From Halomonas sp. KAO (GTDB lineage Bacteria; Pseudomonadota; Gammaproteobacteria; Pseudomonadales; Halomonadaceae), in assembly GCF_015595025.1 (NCBI RefSeq), contig NZ_JADNRL010000026.1, positions 124,001 through 188,000 on the forward strand: a stretch of 64,000 nucleotides of DNA. The letters run 5' to 3'. The notes beneath the pieces were generated by a model that was not told the DNA's origin, did not search any database, and was given only the letters and a program-made list of their open reading frames with translations. Made by a program: the position numbers and the translations under genes. Of this stretch, positions 1-7,637 are shown in pieces. Positions within the stretch are counted from its first letter, which is position 1. The number at the start of each line of letters is the position of its first letter.

Positions 1-324
1 GGCATGAGCCTGTCCGGCGGCGAACGCCGCCGGGTGGAGATCGCCAGGGCCCTGGCGACCGAACCCGCCTTCATTCTTCTCGATGAGCCCTTCGCCGGCG
101 TCGACCCCATCTCGGTGGGCGAGATCAAGGGCGTCATTCGTCAGCTGAAGGCTCGCGACATCGGCGTTCTGATCACCGATCACAATGTCCGCGAGACCCT
201 CGACATCTGCGACACCGCCTATATCGTCGGCGACGGTCAGATCATCGCCGAGGGCGATGCCGAGTCGATCCTTGCCAACCAGAAGGTGCGTGAGGTCTAT
301 CTCGGTGCCGACTTCCGCCTCTGA
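1..324 (+). CDS. lptB: LptB, LPS export ABC transporter ATPase (C-terminal part)
   Basis: C-terminal 107 residues of the cytoplasmic ATPase that powers the LptB2FGC complex, which extracts lipopolysaccharide from the inner membrane. The fragment opens at the ABC signature (SLSGGERRR), then shows the Walker B/D-loop [13 protein letters not shown] and the switch histidine in [10 protein letters not shown], all typical of LptB. The 5' end lies outside the window. It sits directly upstream of rpoN, the arrangement known from many gammaproteobacteria. Identity is well supported by motifs and neighbourhood. Confidence 0.95.
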   Translation, partial: GMSLSGGERRRVEIARALATEPAFILLDEPFAGVDPISVGEIKGVIRQLKARDIGVLITDHNVRETLDICDTAYIVGDGQIIAEGDAESILANQKVREVYLGADFRL

Positions 325-401
325 CGCAAGCCCCCTCGCGCCTGGTGATGGCGATGGCGACAGCCCTGGCAGCGGCAGGCCAGCGCGACAGCGCCCACCA
401 A

Positions 402-418
402 TGGCATGATTATTGCTT
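402..418 (+). promoter_or_regulatory. Sigma-54-type -24/-12 promoter upstream of rpoN
   Basis: TGGCATG-N4-TTGCTT matches the sigma-54 consensus TGGCACG-N4-TTGCW, with GG at 403-404 and GC at 415-416 separated by exactly 10 bases. Transcription would begin near 428, leaving a leader of about 60 nt before the rpoN start at 490. The match is read from the sequence; activity is inferred. Confidence 0.6.
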
Positions 419-489
419 AAGATCGTATTGCACGATGCCCTGCCAGGCACTAGGGTAAGGCTTTCCGACATGCCAGGAGGACGCCTGCC

Positions 490-1896
490 ATGGCCATGAA
501 GGCATCACTGCAATTACGGGTCGGCACCCAGCTAACTATGACTCCCCAGCTGCAGCAGGCCATCGCCCTCCTGCAGCTCTCCACTCTCGACCTGCGCCAG
601 GAGGTCCAGCAGGCGGTGGAGAGCAACCCGCTGCTGGAGCTCGACGATGACTTCGGTGAGCAGGCCACTCAGGAGCCTGTGCAGGACGACTGGGCAAGCG
701 AGATTCCCGAGCAGCTCGCCACCGACAGCGACTGGTCGGACACCTATCAGGACCTGGCGGCGCCCAGCGGCGGAGAGGGGCCCGATTTCGAGCGCCAGGC
801 GGAAGGCCAGAGCCTGCACGGCCACCTCTCCTGGCAGCTGGCGATGAGCGATTTCGACCCACGGGAGCGCCAGATCGCCGAGAGCCTGATCGACGCCGTC
901 AACGATGCCGGCTACCTCACGGCCCCCCTCGACGAGATTCGAGACGGCCTGCAACAGCAGGGACTGTCCGACCTGCGCAGCCAGGAGATGGAGCGAGTCC
1001 TGCGCCATCTGCAGCAGTTCGAGCCCACGGGGATCTTCGCCCGCGACCTGAGTGAATGCCTGCAGCTTCAACTCGCCGCCCTCCCCGACGATACGCCGCA
1101 CCTGCCCCAGGCGCGGCGCCTGGTCCGCCAGTTCCTGGAGGCCCTCGGCAACGATGACCGCCGCCTGCTCAAGCGGCGCCTGGGGCTGGACGACACGGCG
1201 CTCGACGCCTCCATCGCCCTGGTGCGCAGCCTGGACCCCCGCCCTGGCAGCGCCTTCTCAAGCGTCACCGATGACTACGTGATTCCCGACCTCGTCGCCT
1301 TCCACGACCAGCGTGGCTGGCACGTCGAACTCAACCCCGAGGCGATCCCACGGCTGCGCATCCAGCCCGATTACGCGGCACTGATCCGCCGCGCCGACAA
1401 GAGTGACGACAACACCTTCCTCAAGGAGCACCTCCAGGAGGCGCGCTGGCTGATCAAGAGCCTGACCAGCCGCAACGACACCCTGCTGCGAGTGGGGCGC
1501 GAGATCATGGCGCGCCAGTTCGACTTCCTGGAGCAGGGTGAAGAGGCCATGAAGCCACTCACCCTGGCCGATATCGCCCAGACGGTGGAGATGCATGAAT
1601 CCACCATCTCGCGGGTCACCACCCAGAAGTTCATCCACACGCCCCGCGGGGTCTTCGAGCTCAAGTTCTTCTTCTCCAGCCAGGTCGGCAACGAGGGCGA
1701 CACCCACTCCAGCACCGCCATTCGCGCACGCATCCGCAAGCTGATTCAGGAGGAGCCGCCGCGCAAGCCGCTATCCGATAGCCGCCTGGTCACGCTGCTC
1801 GACGAGGCCGGCATCCAGGTCGCCAGACGAACGATCGCCAAGTACCGTGAAGCCATGGGCATCCCCTCCTCCAGCGAGCGCAAGCGCCTGCGCTGA
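490..1896 (+). CDS. rpoN: RNA polymerase sigma-54 factor RpoN
   Basis: 468-residue alternative sigma factor that directs RNA polymerase to -24/-12 promoters and needs an AAA+ activator. Region I at the N-terminus is Gln/Leu-rich (TPQLQQAIALLQLS), followed by an acidic region II (about residues 50-110), the core-binding domain, a helix-turn-helix and the RpoN box ARRTIAKYRE at about 445-454. The AGGAGG at 475-480 favours ATG 490; a second ATG at 496 is possible and would match the usual MK-start of homologues. It heads the conserved rpoN-hpf-ptsN-rapZ-npr cluster and has a sigma-54-like site upstream, suggesting self-regulation. Confidence 0.97.
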   Translation: MAMKASLQLRVGTQLTMTPQLQQAIALLQLSTLDLRQEVQQAVESNPLLELDDDFGEQATQEPVQDDWASEIPEQLATDSDWSDTYQDLAAPSGGEGPDFERQAEGQSLHGHLSWQLAMSDFDPRERQIAESLIDAVNDAGYLTAPLDEIRDGLQQQGLSDLRSQEMERVLRHLQQFEPTGIFARDLSECLQLQLAALPDDTPHLPQARRLVRQFLEALGNDDRRLLKRRLGLDDTALDASIALVRSLDPRPGSAFSSVTDDYVIPDLVAFHDQRGWHVELNPEAIPRLRIQPDYAALIRRADKSDDNTFLKEHLQEARWLIKSLTSRNDTLLRVGREIMARQFDFLEQGEEAMKPLTLADIAQTVEMHESTISRVTTQKFIHTPRGVFELKFFFSSQVGNEGDTHSSTAIRARIRKLIQEEPPRKPLSDSRLVTLLDEAGIQVARRTIAKYREAMGIPSSSERKRLR

Positions 1897-2042
1897 GGGC
1901 GATTGGCAGGGAACCATGGCCCCCTGCTCGACCGGCTCAACCCCTTGAACATGGCGGGAAATCGCCCCGGGACCGCCGGGGGGTATGCAAGGCAGGAAAA
2001 AGGGTTACAATCGAATCACAACCATCGAGCAAGGAGCGTGTC

Positions 2043-2351
2043 ATGCAAGTGAATATCACCGGCCTTCATGTCGAACTGACCGATGCCCTGCGTGACTATG
2101 TCAACGAGAAGCTGACTCGCGTGGAACGCCATTATGACAACATCACCAATGTGCAGGTGACACTGTCTGTCGAGAAGGAGCGTCAGTCCGCCGCCTGCAC
2201 CATGCATGTTGCCGGTGCCGAGCTGCATGCAGAAGCCCAGGATGTCGACATGTACGCCGCCATCGATGCCCTCGCCGACAAGCTGGATCGCCAGCTGGTC
2301 AAGCACAAGGAAAAGGCCCAGGCTCGCGCCCAGGGCGCCGGCGCCCGCTGA
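2043..2351 (+). CDS. hpf: Ribosome hibernation promoting factor
   Basis: 102-residue short-form HPF of the YfiA/HPF family, which binds the 30S decoding centre and promotes formation of inactive 100S ribosomes in stationary phase. It begins MQVNITGLHVELT and has the beta-alpha-beta fold pattern with the basic segment expected for rRNA contact; there is no long C-terminal dimerisation domain. An AAGGAG at 2031-2036 precedes the ATG. A 146-bp gap after rpoN contains a short GC hairpin (1965-1981) without a T tract, so cotranscription with rpoN is possible. The ptsN start follows 7 bp after its stop. Confidence 0.95.
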   Translation: MQVNITGLHVELTDALRDYVNEKLTRVERHYDNITNVQVTLSVEKERQSAACTMHVAGAELHAEAQDVDMYAAIDALADKLDRQLVKHKEKAQARAQGAGAR

Positions 2352-2358
2352 ACCCACG

Positions 2359-2826
2359 ATGTCCTCACTCGAAACCATTCTCCCCCCGGAGCGCACCCTC
2401 TTCGATGTGCCCGGGGGCAGCAAGAAACGGGTGCTGGAGTTCTTCAGCACCTTCATTGCCCAGAACACGCCCAGCCTCGACAGCCAGGAGGTCTTCGCGA
2501 GGCTGATTGCCCGCGAGCGTCTCGGCAGTACCGGCATCGGCAACGGCGTGGCCATTCCCCATGCCCGCAGCCCGCACTGCAAGGCGCCCATCGCCGGCTT
2601 CCTCAAGCTGTCCGAGCCGGTGGACTTCGACGCCATCGATGGAGAACCCGTCGATCTGGTGTTCGTGCTGCTGGTTCCCGAGGAGGCCGATGCGGCCCAC
2701 CTGACCCTGCTGGCCCAGCTGGCCGGCATCATGAACGACGTCGATACCCGCATGCGCCTGCGCCGCAGCTCGAGTCAGCGCGACCTCCATGACAGCCTTA
2801 TCGAGGCCATTCGACGACAGGGTTGA
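2359..2826 (+). CDS. ptsN: Nitrogen PTS phosphocarrier EIIA-Ntr
   Basis: 155-residue terminal phosphoacceptor of the regulatory nitrogen PTS (PtsP-NPr-PtsN), a cytoplasmic regulator of potassium homeostasis and nitrogen/carbon signalling rather than sugar transport. The phosphorylated histidine is His68 in GIGNGVAIPHAR. I chose ATG 2359 because the protein then starts with the family-typical MSSLETILPPE; an in-frame extension to 2206 would lie wholly over hpf. No good Shine-Dalgarno sequence lies in the 7 bp between hpf and this gene, so translation is probably coupled to hpf. Confidence 0.94.
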   Translation: MSSLETILPPERTLFDVPGGSKKRVLEFFSTFIAQNTPSLDSQEVFARLIARERLGSTGIGNGVAIPHARSPHCKAPIAGFLKLSEPVDFDAIDGEPVDLVFVLLVPEEADAAHLTLLAQLAGIMNDVDTRMRLRRSSSQRDLHDSLIEAIRRQG

Positions 2827-2866
2827 GCGGTAGCGCCCCCTCAGCCAGAACGACCAGGAGACCTCC

Positions 2867-3772
2867 ATGCGACTCGTGATCATCAGCGGCCGCTCCGGCT
2901 CGGGCAAGTCAATCGCCCTGCAGGCGCTGGAGGATCTCAGCTACTACGCCATCGACAACCTGCCGGCCATGCTGCTGGGTTCGCTGGTCGACGAACTGAG
3001 CAACCCCGAGTCCCAGCGTACCTCGATCGCCGTCAGCATCGATGCCCGTAACCTCCCCCAGGCCCTGAAGCGCTTTCCCAGCCTCCTCGAGGAAGTACGT
3101 GAACGCGGCATCGACTGCCAGGTGATCTACCTGAACACCGACGCTCGCATTCTGATCGAGCGCTACTCCGCCACCCGGCGCCGACATCCGCTGACTCGCG
3201 AGAGCGAGATGACGCTCGCCGAGGCGATCGACTCCGAGGAGCAGGCACTCTCCGGGATTCGGGACCTGGCCGACCTGGTGATCGACACCTCACGACTGAC
3301 GGTCCATGAACTACGCGCCCGTATCGCCGACCAGGTAGCCCACCATCGCCCCGAGCAGCTGACCCTGACGGTGGAGTCCTTCGGCTTCAAACGCGGCGTC
3401 CCCCTGGACGCCGATCTGGTGTTCGATGCCCGCTGCCTTCCCAACCCCTACTGGGACCCACGCCTCAGGCCCTTCAACGGCCAGGATGCCGAGATCGTCG
3501 CCTTTCTCGAGGACTACCCGGTGGTGCAGGAGATGCTCACCGATATCCACGACTGGCTGACACGCTGGTTGCCCAGGTACGCGGCCAGCCATCGCAGCTA
3601 TCTCACCGTGGCCATCGGCTGCACGGGGGGCCAGCACCGTTCGGTCTATCTCGCCGAGCGCCTGGCCAGGCAGCTCGCCCAGCAGCAGACGCGGGTACGC
3701 TTGCGCCATCGCGAACTGGGCACTCAGGACACCTTGCCCGGCCCCGAGACCCCACCTCATCAAGGAAGTTGA
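2867..3772 (+). CDS. rapZ: RNase adapter protein RapZ
   Basis: 301-residue protein with an N-terminal P-loop (GRSGSGKS, residues 8-15) and a C-terminal domain carrying CTGGQHRSVYLAERLA. In E. coli RapZ binds glucosamine-6-phosphate and presents the small RNA GlmZ to RNase E, controlling glmS; homologues outside the enterics keep the metabolite-sensing role. It is about 15 residues longer at the C-terminus than the E. coli protein, with a poorly conserved tail. AGGAG precedes the ATG. The stop codon is followed almost at once by npr. Confidence 0.95.
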   Translation: MRLVIISGRSGSGKSIALQALEDLSYYAIDNLPAMLLGSLVDELSNPESQRTSIAVSIDARNLPQALKRFPSLLEEVRERGIDCQVIYLNTDARILIERYSATRRRHPLTRESEMTLAEAIDSEEQALSGIRDLADLVIDTSRLTVHELRARIADQVAHHRPEQLTLTVESFGFKRGVPLDADLVFDARCLPNPYWDPRLRPFNGQDAEIVAFLEDYPVVQEMLTDIHDWLTRWLPRYAASHRSYLTVAIGCTGGQHRSVYLAERLARQLAQQQTRVRLRHRELGTQDTLPGPETPPHQGS

Positions 3773-3774
3773 GC

Positions 3775-4044
3775 GTGCCGCAACGCAGGTTGACCCTTAC
3801 CAACAAGCGCGGGCTCCATGCCCGCGCCGCCACCAAGCTGGTCCAGTGCTGCCAGCCCTTCGCTGCCCACGTTCAGGTGGCCAACGGCCCGATGCAAGGG
3901 GAAGCCAACAACATCATGTCGCTACTGATGCTGGCCGCTCCCTGCGGCACCGAGCTCACCGTCAGTGCCGAGGGCAGGGACGCCGAACAGGCCCTCGACG
4001 CCATCGAGGCCCTGTTCGACGCCCGCTTCGACGAGGATGAGTAA
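3775..4044 (+). CDS. npr: Nitrogen PTS phosphocarrier NPr (HPr-like)
   Basis: 89-residue HPr-family protein passing phosphate from PtsP to PtsN. The active-site histidine is His15 in NKRGLHARAATKLV, where Ala replaces the Pro that usually follows in sugar-PTS HPr. Start choice: TTG 3769 overlaps the rapZ stop but abuts the AAGGAA ribosome site, whereas GTG 3775 has a 7-nt spacing and gives the length of E. coli NPr (90 residues), so GTG 3775 is preferred. It ends the rpoN-associated cluster and converges on pmbA 17 bp downstream. Confidence 0.93.
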   Translation: MPQRRLTLTNKRGLHARAATKLVQCCQPFAAHVQVANGPMQGEANNIMSLLMLAAPCGTELTVSAEGRDAEQALDAIEALFDARFDEDE

Positions 4045-4061
4045 AAAGCCGTAAGCCCGCC

Positions 4062-5402
4062 TCAGCCGCCGGCCACCGTCATCTCGTCGATCAGCCAACT
4101 GCCGGTATGGATACTGCCGCGGGTATCGATATCGCTGCCCACGCCAGCCAGCCCGCTGAACATCGTTTCCAGGTTTCCCGCAATGGTGAACTCCTCCACC
4201 GGGTACTGAATCTTGCCATTCTCCACCCAGAAGCCGGCCGCCCCCCGCGAATAGTCCCCGGTGACGCCATTGACCCCCTGCCCCATCAGTTCGGTGACCA
4301 GCACCCCCCGGTCCATGCGAGCAAGCAGCTCATCGCGTGATGCCAGCGGCGCCGAGATCCGCAGGTTGCGAGCCCCGCCGGCATTGGCGGTGGTCTGCAT
4401 GCCGAGGCGGCGCGCACTGTAGGCCGAGAGCATGTAGCTGGCCAGGCGCCCCTCGTCGATAAAGAGGTTGTCACGGGTCTGGACGCCATCGTTGTCGAAG
4501 GGGGAACTCGCCATGGCACCGACCTCCATGGGCTTCTCCTGCAGGCTGAACCACTCGGGGAAGAGCTCCTCGCCGAGACGGTCGCAGAGGAAGGTTGCCT
4601 GGCGGAACAGCGCGCCGCCGGCGATGGCACTCATCAGCGAGCCGACCAGCCCGCCGGCCAGGTTCGGGTCGAAGAGTACCGGCATCCGCCCGGTAGCCGG
4701 ACGCCTTGCCCCCAGGCGGCGCAGCGTGTGCTCGGCGGCGCTCTCGCCGACCCGCTCCGGTGCCAGCAGGTCGCGTGGGTCCCGGGCGCTGGTGAAGTCA
4801 TAGTCACGCTGCATGCCGGCATCGTCTTCGGCGATCAGCATGCAGGAGAGCGAGTGGCGACTGCCGCACTGGCTGCCCAGAAAGCCGTGGCTGTTGGCAT
4901 AGACCCTTACCCCCTCGCCGCTGGAGAGCGAGGCACCGTCGGAGCTCTTGATTCCGGTCTTGCCGCGGCCGGCGGCCTCGCAGGCCAGCGCCAGCTCGAC
5001 CGCCTCCTCGGTGGTCAAGGCCCAGGGGTGGTGCACATCGAGGTCCGGCAGATGGGTGGCCATCAGCGCGGCGTCGGCCAGGCCGGCGGCGGGATCCTCG
5101 CCGGTATAGCGAGCAATGGCGATGGCCTTCTCGACCACGGCACGAATGGAGGCTTCGCCGGCATCGGTGGAGGAGGCACTGCCCTTGCGCTGGCCGAGAT
5201 AGACCGTCACCGCGATACCCTGGTCGCGCGAGAGCTCGACAGTCTCCACCTCCCCTTCGCGAACGCTGACGCCGACGCCCTGGTCGACGCTGGCGCCCAC
5301 TTCGCAGGCGTCGGCCCCCAGCTTCCGGGCCAGTTCCACGGCCTGTCGGGAACGGCTCTCCAGCAGGGTCTGCTGGGCGGCGGCATCGAAAGCCTGAGTC
5401 AT
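4062..5402 (-). CDS. pmbA: TldE/PmbA metalloprotease-complex subunit
   Basis: 446-residue partner of TldD in the TldD/TldE protease, which trims unfolded or leader peptides, is needed for microcin B17 maturation and affects CcdA stability. PmbA lacks the zinc site, which lies in TldD. The start at 5402 gives MTQAFDAAAQQ and is preceded on the reverse strand by AAGGAGG at a good distance; an upstream in-frame extension is unsupported. It is divergent from darP with a 112-bp shared promoter region, and its partner tldD lies just beyond darP. Confidence 0.95.
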   Translation of the reverse strand: MTQAFDAAAQQTLLESRSRQAVELARKLGADACEVGASVDQGVGVSVREGEVETVELSRDQGIAVTVYLGQRKGSASSTDAGEASIRAVVEKAIAIARYTGEDPAAGLADAALMATHLPDLDVHHPWALTTEEAVELALACEAAGRGKTGIKSSDGASLSSGEGVRVYANSHGFLGSQCGSRHSLSCMLIAEDDAGMQRDYDFTSARDPRDLLAPERVGESAAEHTLRRLGARRPATGRMPVLFDPNLAGGLVGSLMSAIAGGALFRQATFLCDRLGEELFPEWFSLQEKPMEVGAMASSPFDNDGVQTRDNLFIDEGRLASYMLSAYSARRLGMQTTANAGGARNLRISAPLASRDELLARMDRGVLVTELMGQGVNGVTGDYSRGAAGFWVENGKIQYPVEEFTIAGNLETMFSGLAGVGSDIDTRGSIHTGSWLIDEMTVAGG

Positions 5403-5514
5403 CTCTAATCCTCCTTCGGCGGGCCTGCGAGCCACGCCTGTGATGTTCATTCTCAGCCCGGTGAAACGGACTGGTATACTGTCGGGACACCCAGCCCCAA
5501 CCGATGGAAGCGGC

Positions 5515-6051
5515 ATGTCCCAGGAATCTCCCCGCGAGTTGCTCGACCAGATCCTTCAGCAATCGGACAACGACGAACGCCCCAGCAAGTCCCAGCTCAA
5601 GCGCGAGATGCAGGCGCTGCAGACGCTGGGCGAACAGATCATCGCCATGACACCCGGCGAGCGAGCGCGCTTTCCCCTCTCCGACGATATGCTCGCCGCC
5701 GTGGAGGAGACCTCACGCATCCGCTCCCACGAGGGGCGGCGGCGGCACATGCAGTACATCGGCAAGCTGATGCGTCGCGAGGATCTCGCGGCGATCCGTG
5801 CCGTCCACGACGAGATCGAGCAGGAGACGCTGCGCCGCGATCACGCCTTTCATCGCCTCGAAAAGTGGCGCGATCGCCTCGTCGACGAGGGCGACACCGC
5901 GGTGGAGGCCTTCGTGGCCGACTACCCCCACGCCGACCGCCAGGCCCTGCGCCAGCTGATCCGCAATGCCCAGCGCGAACGCGCCCAGGGCAAGCCGCCG
6001 GCCAGTTCACGCAAGCTGTTCAAGCTGATCCGCGATACCGCCGGAATGTAG
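5515..6051 (+). CDS. darP: Ribosome-associated protein DarP/YjgA
   Basis: 178-residue DUF615 (YjgA) family protein. E. coli DarP binds late 50S precursors and aids assembly of the peptidyl transferase centre. The sequence is highly charged and helical, with the family-typical SKSQLKREMQALQTLGEQI start and a basic C-terminus. The ATG at 5515 is chosen over an in-frame ATG at 5440, which would lie in the pmbA promoter. Its TAG stop (6049-6051) is embedded in the first arm of a REP-like element. The pmbA-darP-tldD order is shared with Pseudomonas. Confidence 0.93.
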   Translation: MSQESPRELLDQILQQSDNDERPSKSQLKREMQALQTLGEQIIAMTPGERARFPLSDDMLAAVEETSRIRSHEGRRRHMQYIGKLMRREDLAAIRAVHDEIEQETLRRDHAFHRLEKWRDRLVDEGDTAVEAFVADYPHADRQALRQLIRNAQRERAQGKPPASSRKLFKLIRDTAGM

Positions 6052-6173
6052 GAGCCCGGTATACCGGGCGATTGGCGCCGCCGTCCAGCGCCCCGAAGGC
6101 CGCCACCGGCCTGACCGGTGACTGCTAGCGCCGCTTCGCGCCGCCATCGCCCAGCGGAGCTGGGCTCCTACAA
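6047..6173. repeat. REPIN-like pair of inverted REP elements
   Basis: Two REP-like sequences face each other. The first (6047-6077) reads TGTAGGAGCCC, a short loop, then GGGCGATTGGCG. The second (6143-6173), on the reverse strand, reads TTGTAGGAGCCC, a loop, then GGGCGATGGCG. The GTAGGAGC head followed by a GC hairpin resembles pseudomonad REP elements, and inverted pairs are termed REPINs. A small hairpin (CACCGG/CCGGTG, 6103-6120) lies between. The element separates the convergent darP and tldD and includes the darP stop codon. Confidence 0.75.
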
Positions 6174-6182
6174 GCCAGTCGT

Positions 6183-7637
6183 CTACGACTGGGTGCCACC
6201 CACGGTCAGCTCGTCCAGCTTGAGGGTCGGCTGGCCAACACCCACCGGCACGCCCTGCCCCTCCTTGCCACACACGCCGATACCGGGATCCAGCGCCATA
6301 TCATGGCCGATCATCGAGACTCGCCCCATGGCCTCGGGGCCATTGCCGATCAGCGTCGCCCCCTTCACCGGGGCGGTGATTCGGCCATCCTCGATCAGAT
6401 AGGCTTCACTCGCCGAGAACACGAACTTGCCGGAGGTGATATCCACCTGGCCACCGCCGAAGCTCACCGCATAGAGGCCACGCTTGACGCTGTTGAGGAT
6501 GTCGCCGGGGTCATCCTGTCCGGCGAGCATCACGGTATTGGTCATGCGCGGCATCGGCAGGTGGGCGAAGGATTCGCGGCGGGCATTGCCGGTGGGCGCC
6601 ATGCCCATCAGCCGCGCGTTCAACTTGTCCTGCATATAGCCGGTGAGGATGCCATCCTCGATCAGCGGGGTACGCTGACCCGGGGTCCCCTCGTCATCGA
6701 CGCTCATCGATCCGCGGCGGTCGGCCAGGGTGGCGTCATCGACCACGGTCACGCCCGGGGCGGCGACGCGCTCGCCCATGCGGCCGGCGAAGGCTGAGCT
6801 TCCCTTGCGATTGAAGTCTCCCTCCAGGCCGTGGCCTACCGCCTCATGGAGCAGGATGCCCGGCCAGCCAGGCGCCAGCACCACCGGCAACTGGCCCGCC
6901 GGGGCATCGACGGCCTCCAGGTTGACCAGCGCCTGACGCACCGCCTCCTGGGCGAAGCGTTCGGCGACACCCTCGTCGCGCAGGCGCGACATGGGATAGC
7001 GGCCACCGCCACCGGCACTGCCCCGCTCGCGCCGACCATTGCGTACCACGATCACGCTCACGTTGAAGCGCACCAGGGGACGGATGTCGGCCGCCAGGGT
7101 GCCATCGCTGGCGCGCACCAGCACCACCTCATGGACCCCCGAGAGCGAGGCACTGACCTGGCTGACCGACGGGTCGGCGGCTCGGGCCACGCGATCCGCC
7201 TCCTTGAGCATGGCGACCTTCTCCTCGGCGCTGAGCCCGGCGAGCGGATCGACACCGGCATAGCGCGCCGGGGGACCGACGGCAACCGGCGTGCCCAATG
7301 GCAGACGGTTGCCGCTGCGCACGATGCCGGCCGCGGTACGCCCGGTCTCGCCAAGCGCATCGGCGGTAATCTGATTGGAGTAGGCGAAGCCGGTCTTCTC
7401 GCCGGCCAGGGAGCGCACGCCCACCCCGCCGTCGATGTTGTAGCTGGCCTCCTTGACCTCGCCATCTTCCAGCACCCAGCCCTCGTGCCAGCTGCGCTGG
7501 AAGTAGAGGTCGGCATAGTCGATACCCGCCCCCATCGCGTGGCCGAGGCCGGTGTCCAGGTCATCCAGAGAGAGACCACCGGGCGTCAGCAGGATGCCGG
7601 CGGCTTCATCAATCAATGCGTGTCTCGCTTGGGTCAT
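6183..7637 (-). CDS. tldD: TldD zinc metalloprotease
   Basis: 484-residue catalytic subunit of the TldD/TldE heterodimer, a cytoplasmic zinc protease that degrades peptides threaded into its chamber. The zinc motif [11 protein letters not shown] (HExxxH) is present in mid-protein, and the length matches E. coli TldD (481). The ATG overlaps the yhdP stop as ATGA (7634-7637), so it is the last gene of the rng-yhdP-tldD unit. Its partner pmbA is encoded 0.8 kb away on the same strand beyond darP. Confidence 0.96.
   Translation of the reverse strand: MTQARHALIDEAAGILLTPGGLSLDDLDTGLGHAMGAGIDYADLYFQRSWHEGWVLEDGEVKEASYNIDGGVGVRSLAGEKTGFAYSNQITADALGETGRTAAGIVRSGNRLPLGTPVAVGPPARYAGVDPLAGLSAEEKVAMLKEADRVARAADPSVSQVSASLSGVHEVVLVRASDGTLAADIRPLVRFNVSVIVVRNGRRERGSAGGGGRYPMSRLRDEGVAERFAQEAVRQALVNLEAVDAPAGQLPVVLAPGWPGILLHEAVGHGLEGDFNRKGSSAFAGRMGERVAAPGVTVVDDATLADRRGSMSVDDEGTPGQRTPLIEDGILTGYMQDKLNARLMGMAPTGNARRESFAHLPMPRMTNTVMLAGQDDPGDILNSVKRGLYAVSFGGGQVDITSGKFVFSASEAYLIEDGRITAPVKGATLIGNGPEAMGRVSMIGHDMALDPGIGVCGKEGQGVPVGVGQPTLKLDELTVGGTQS

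Noticed and set aside
1965..1981. CCCCGG/CCGGGG hairpin between rpoN and hpf as a terminator
   Set aside because: Six-base stem without a T tract; too weak to call.
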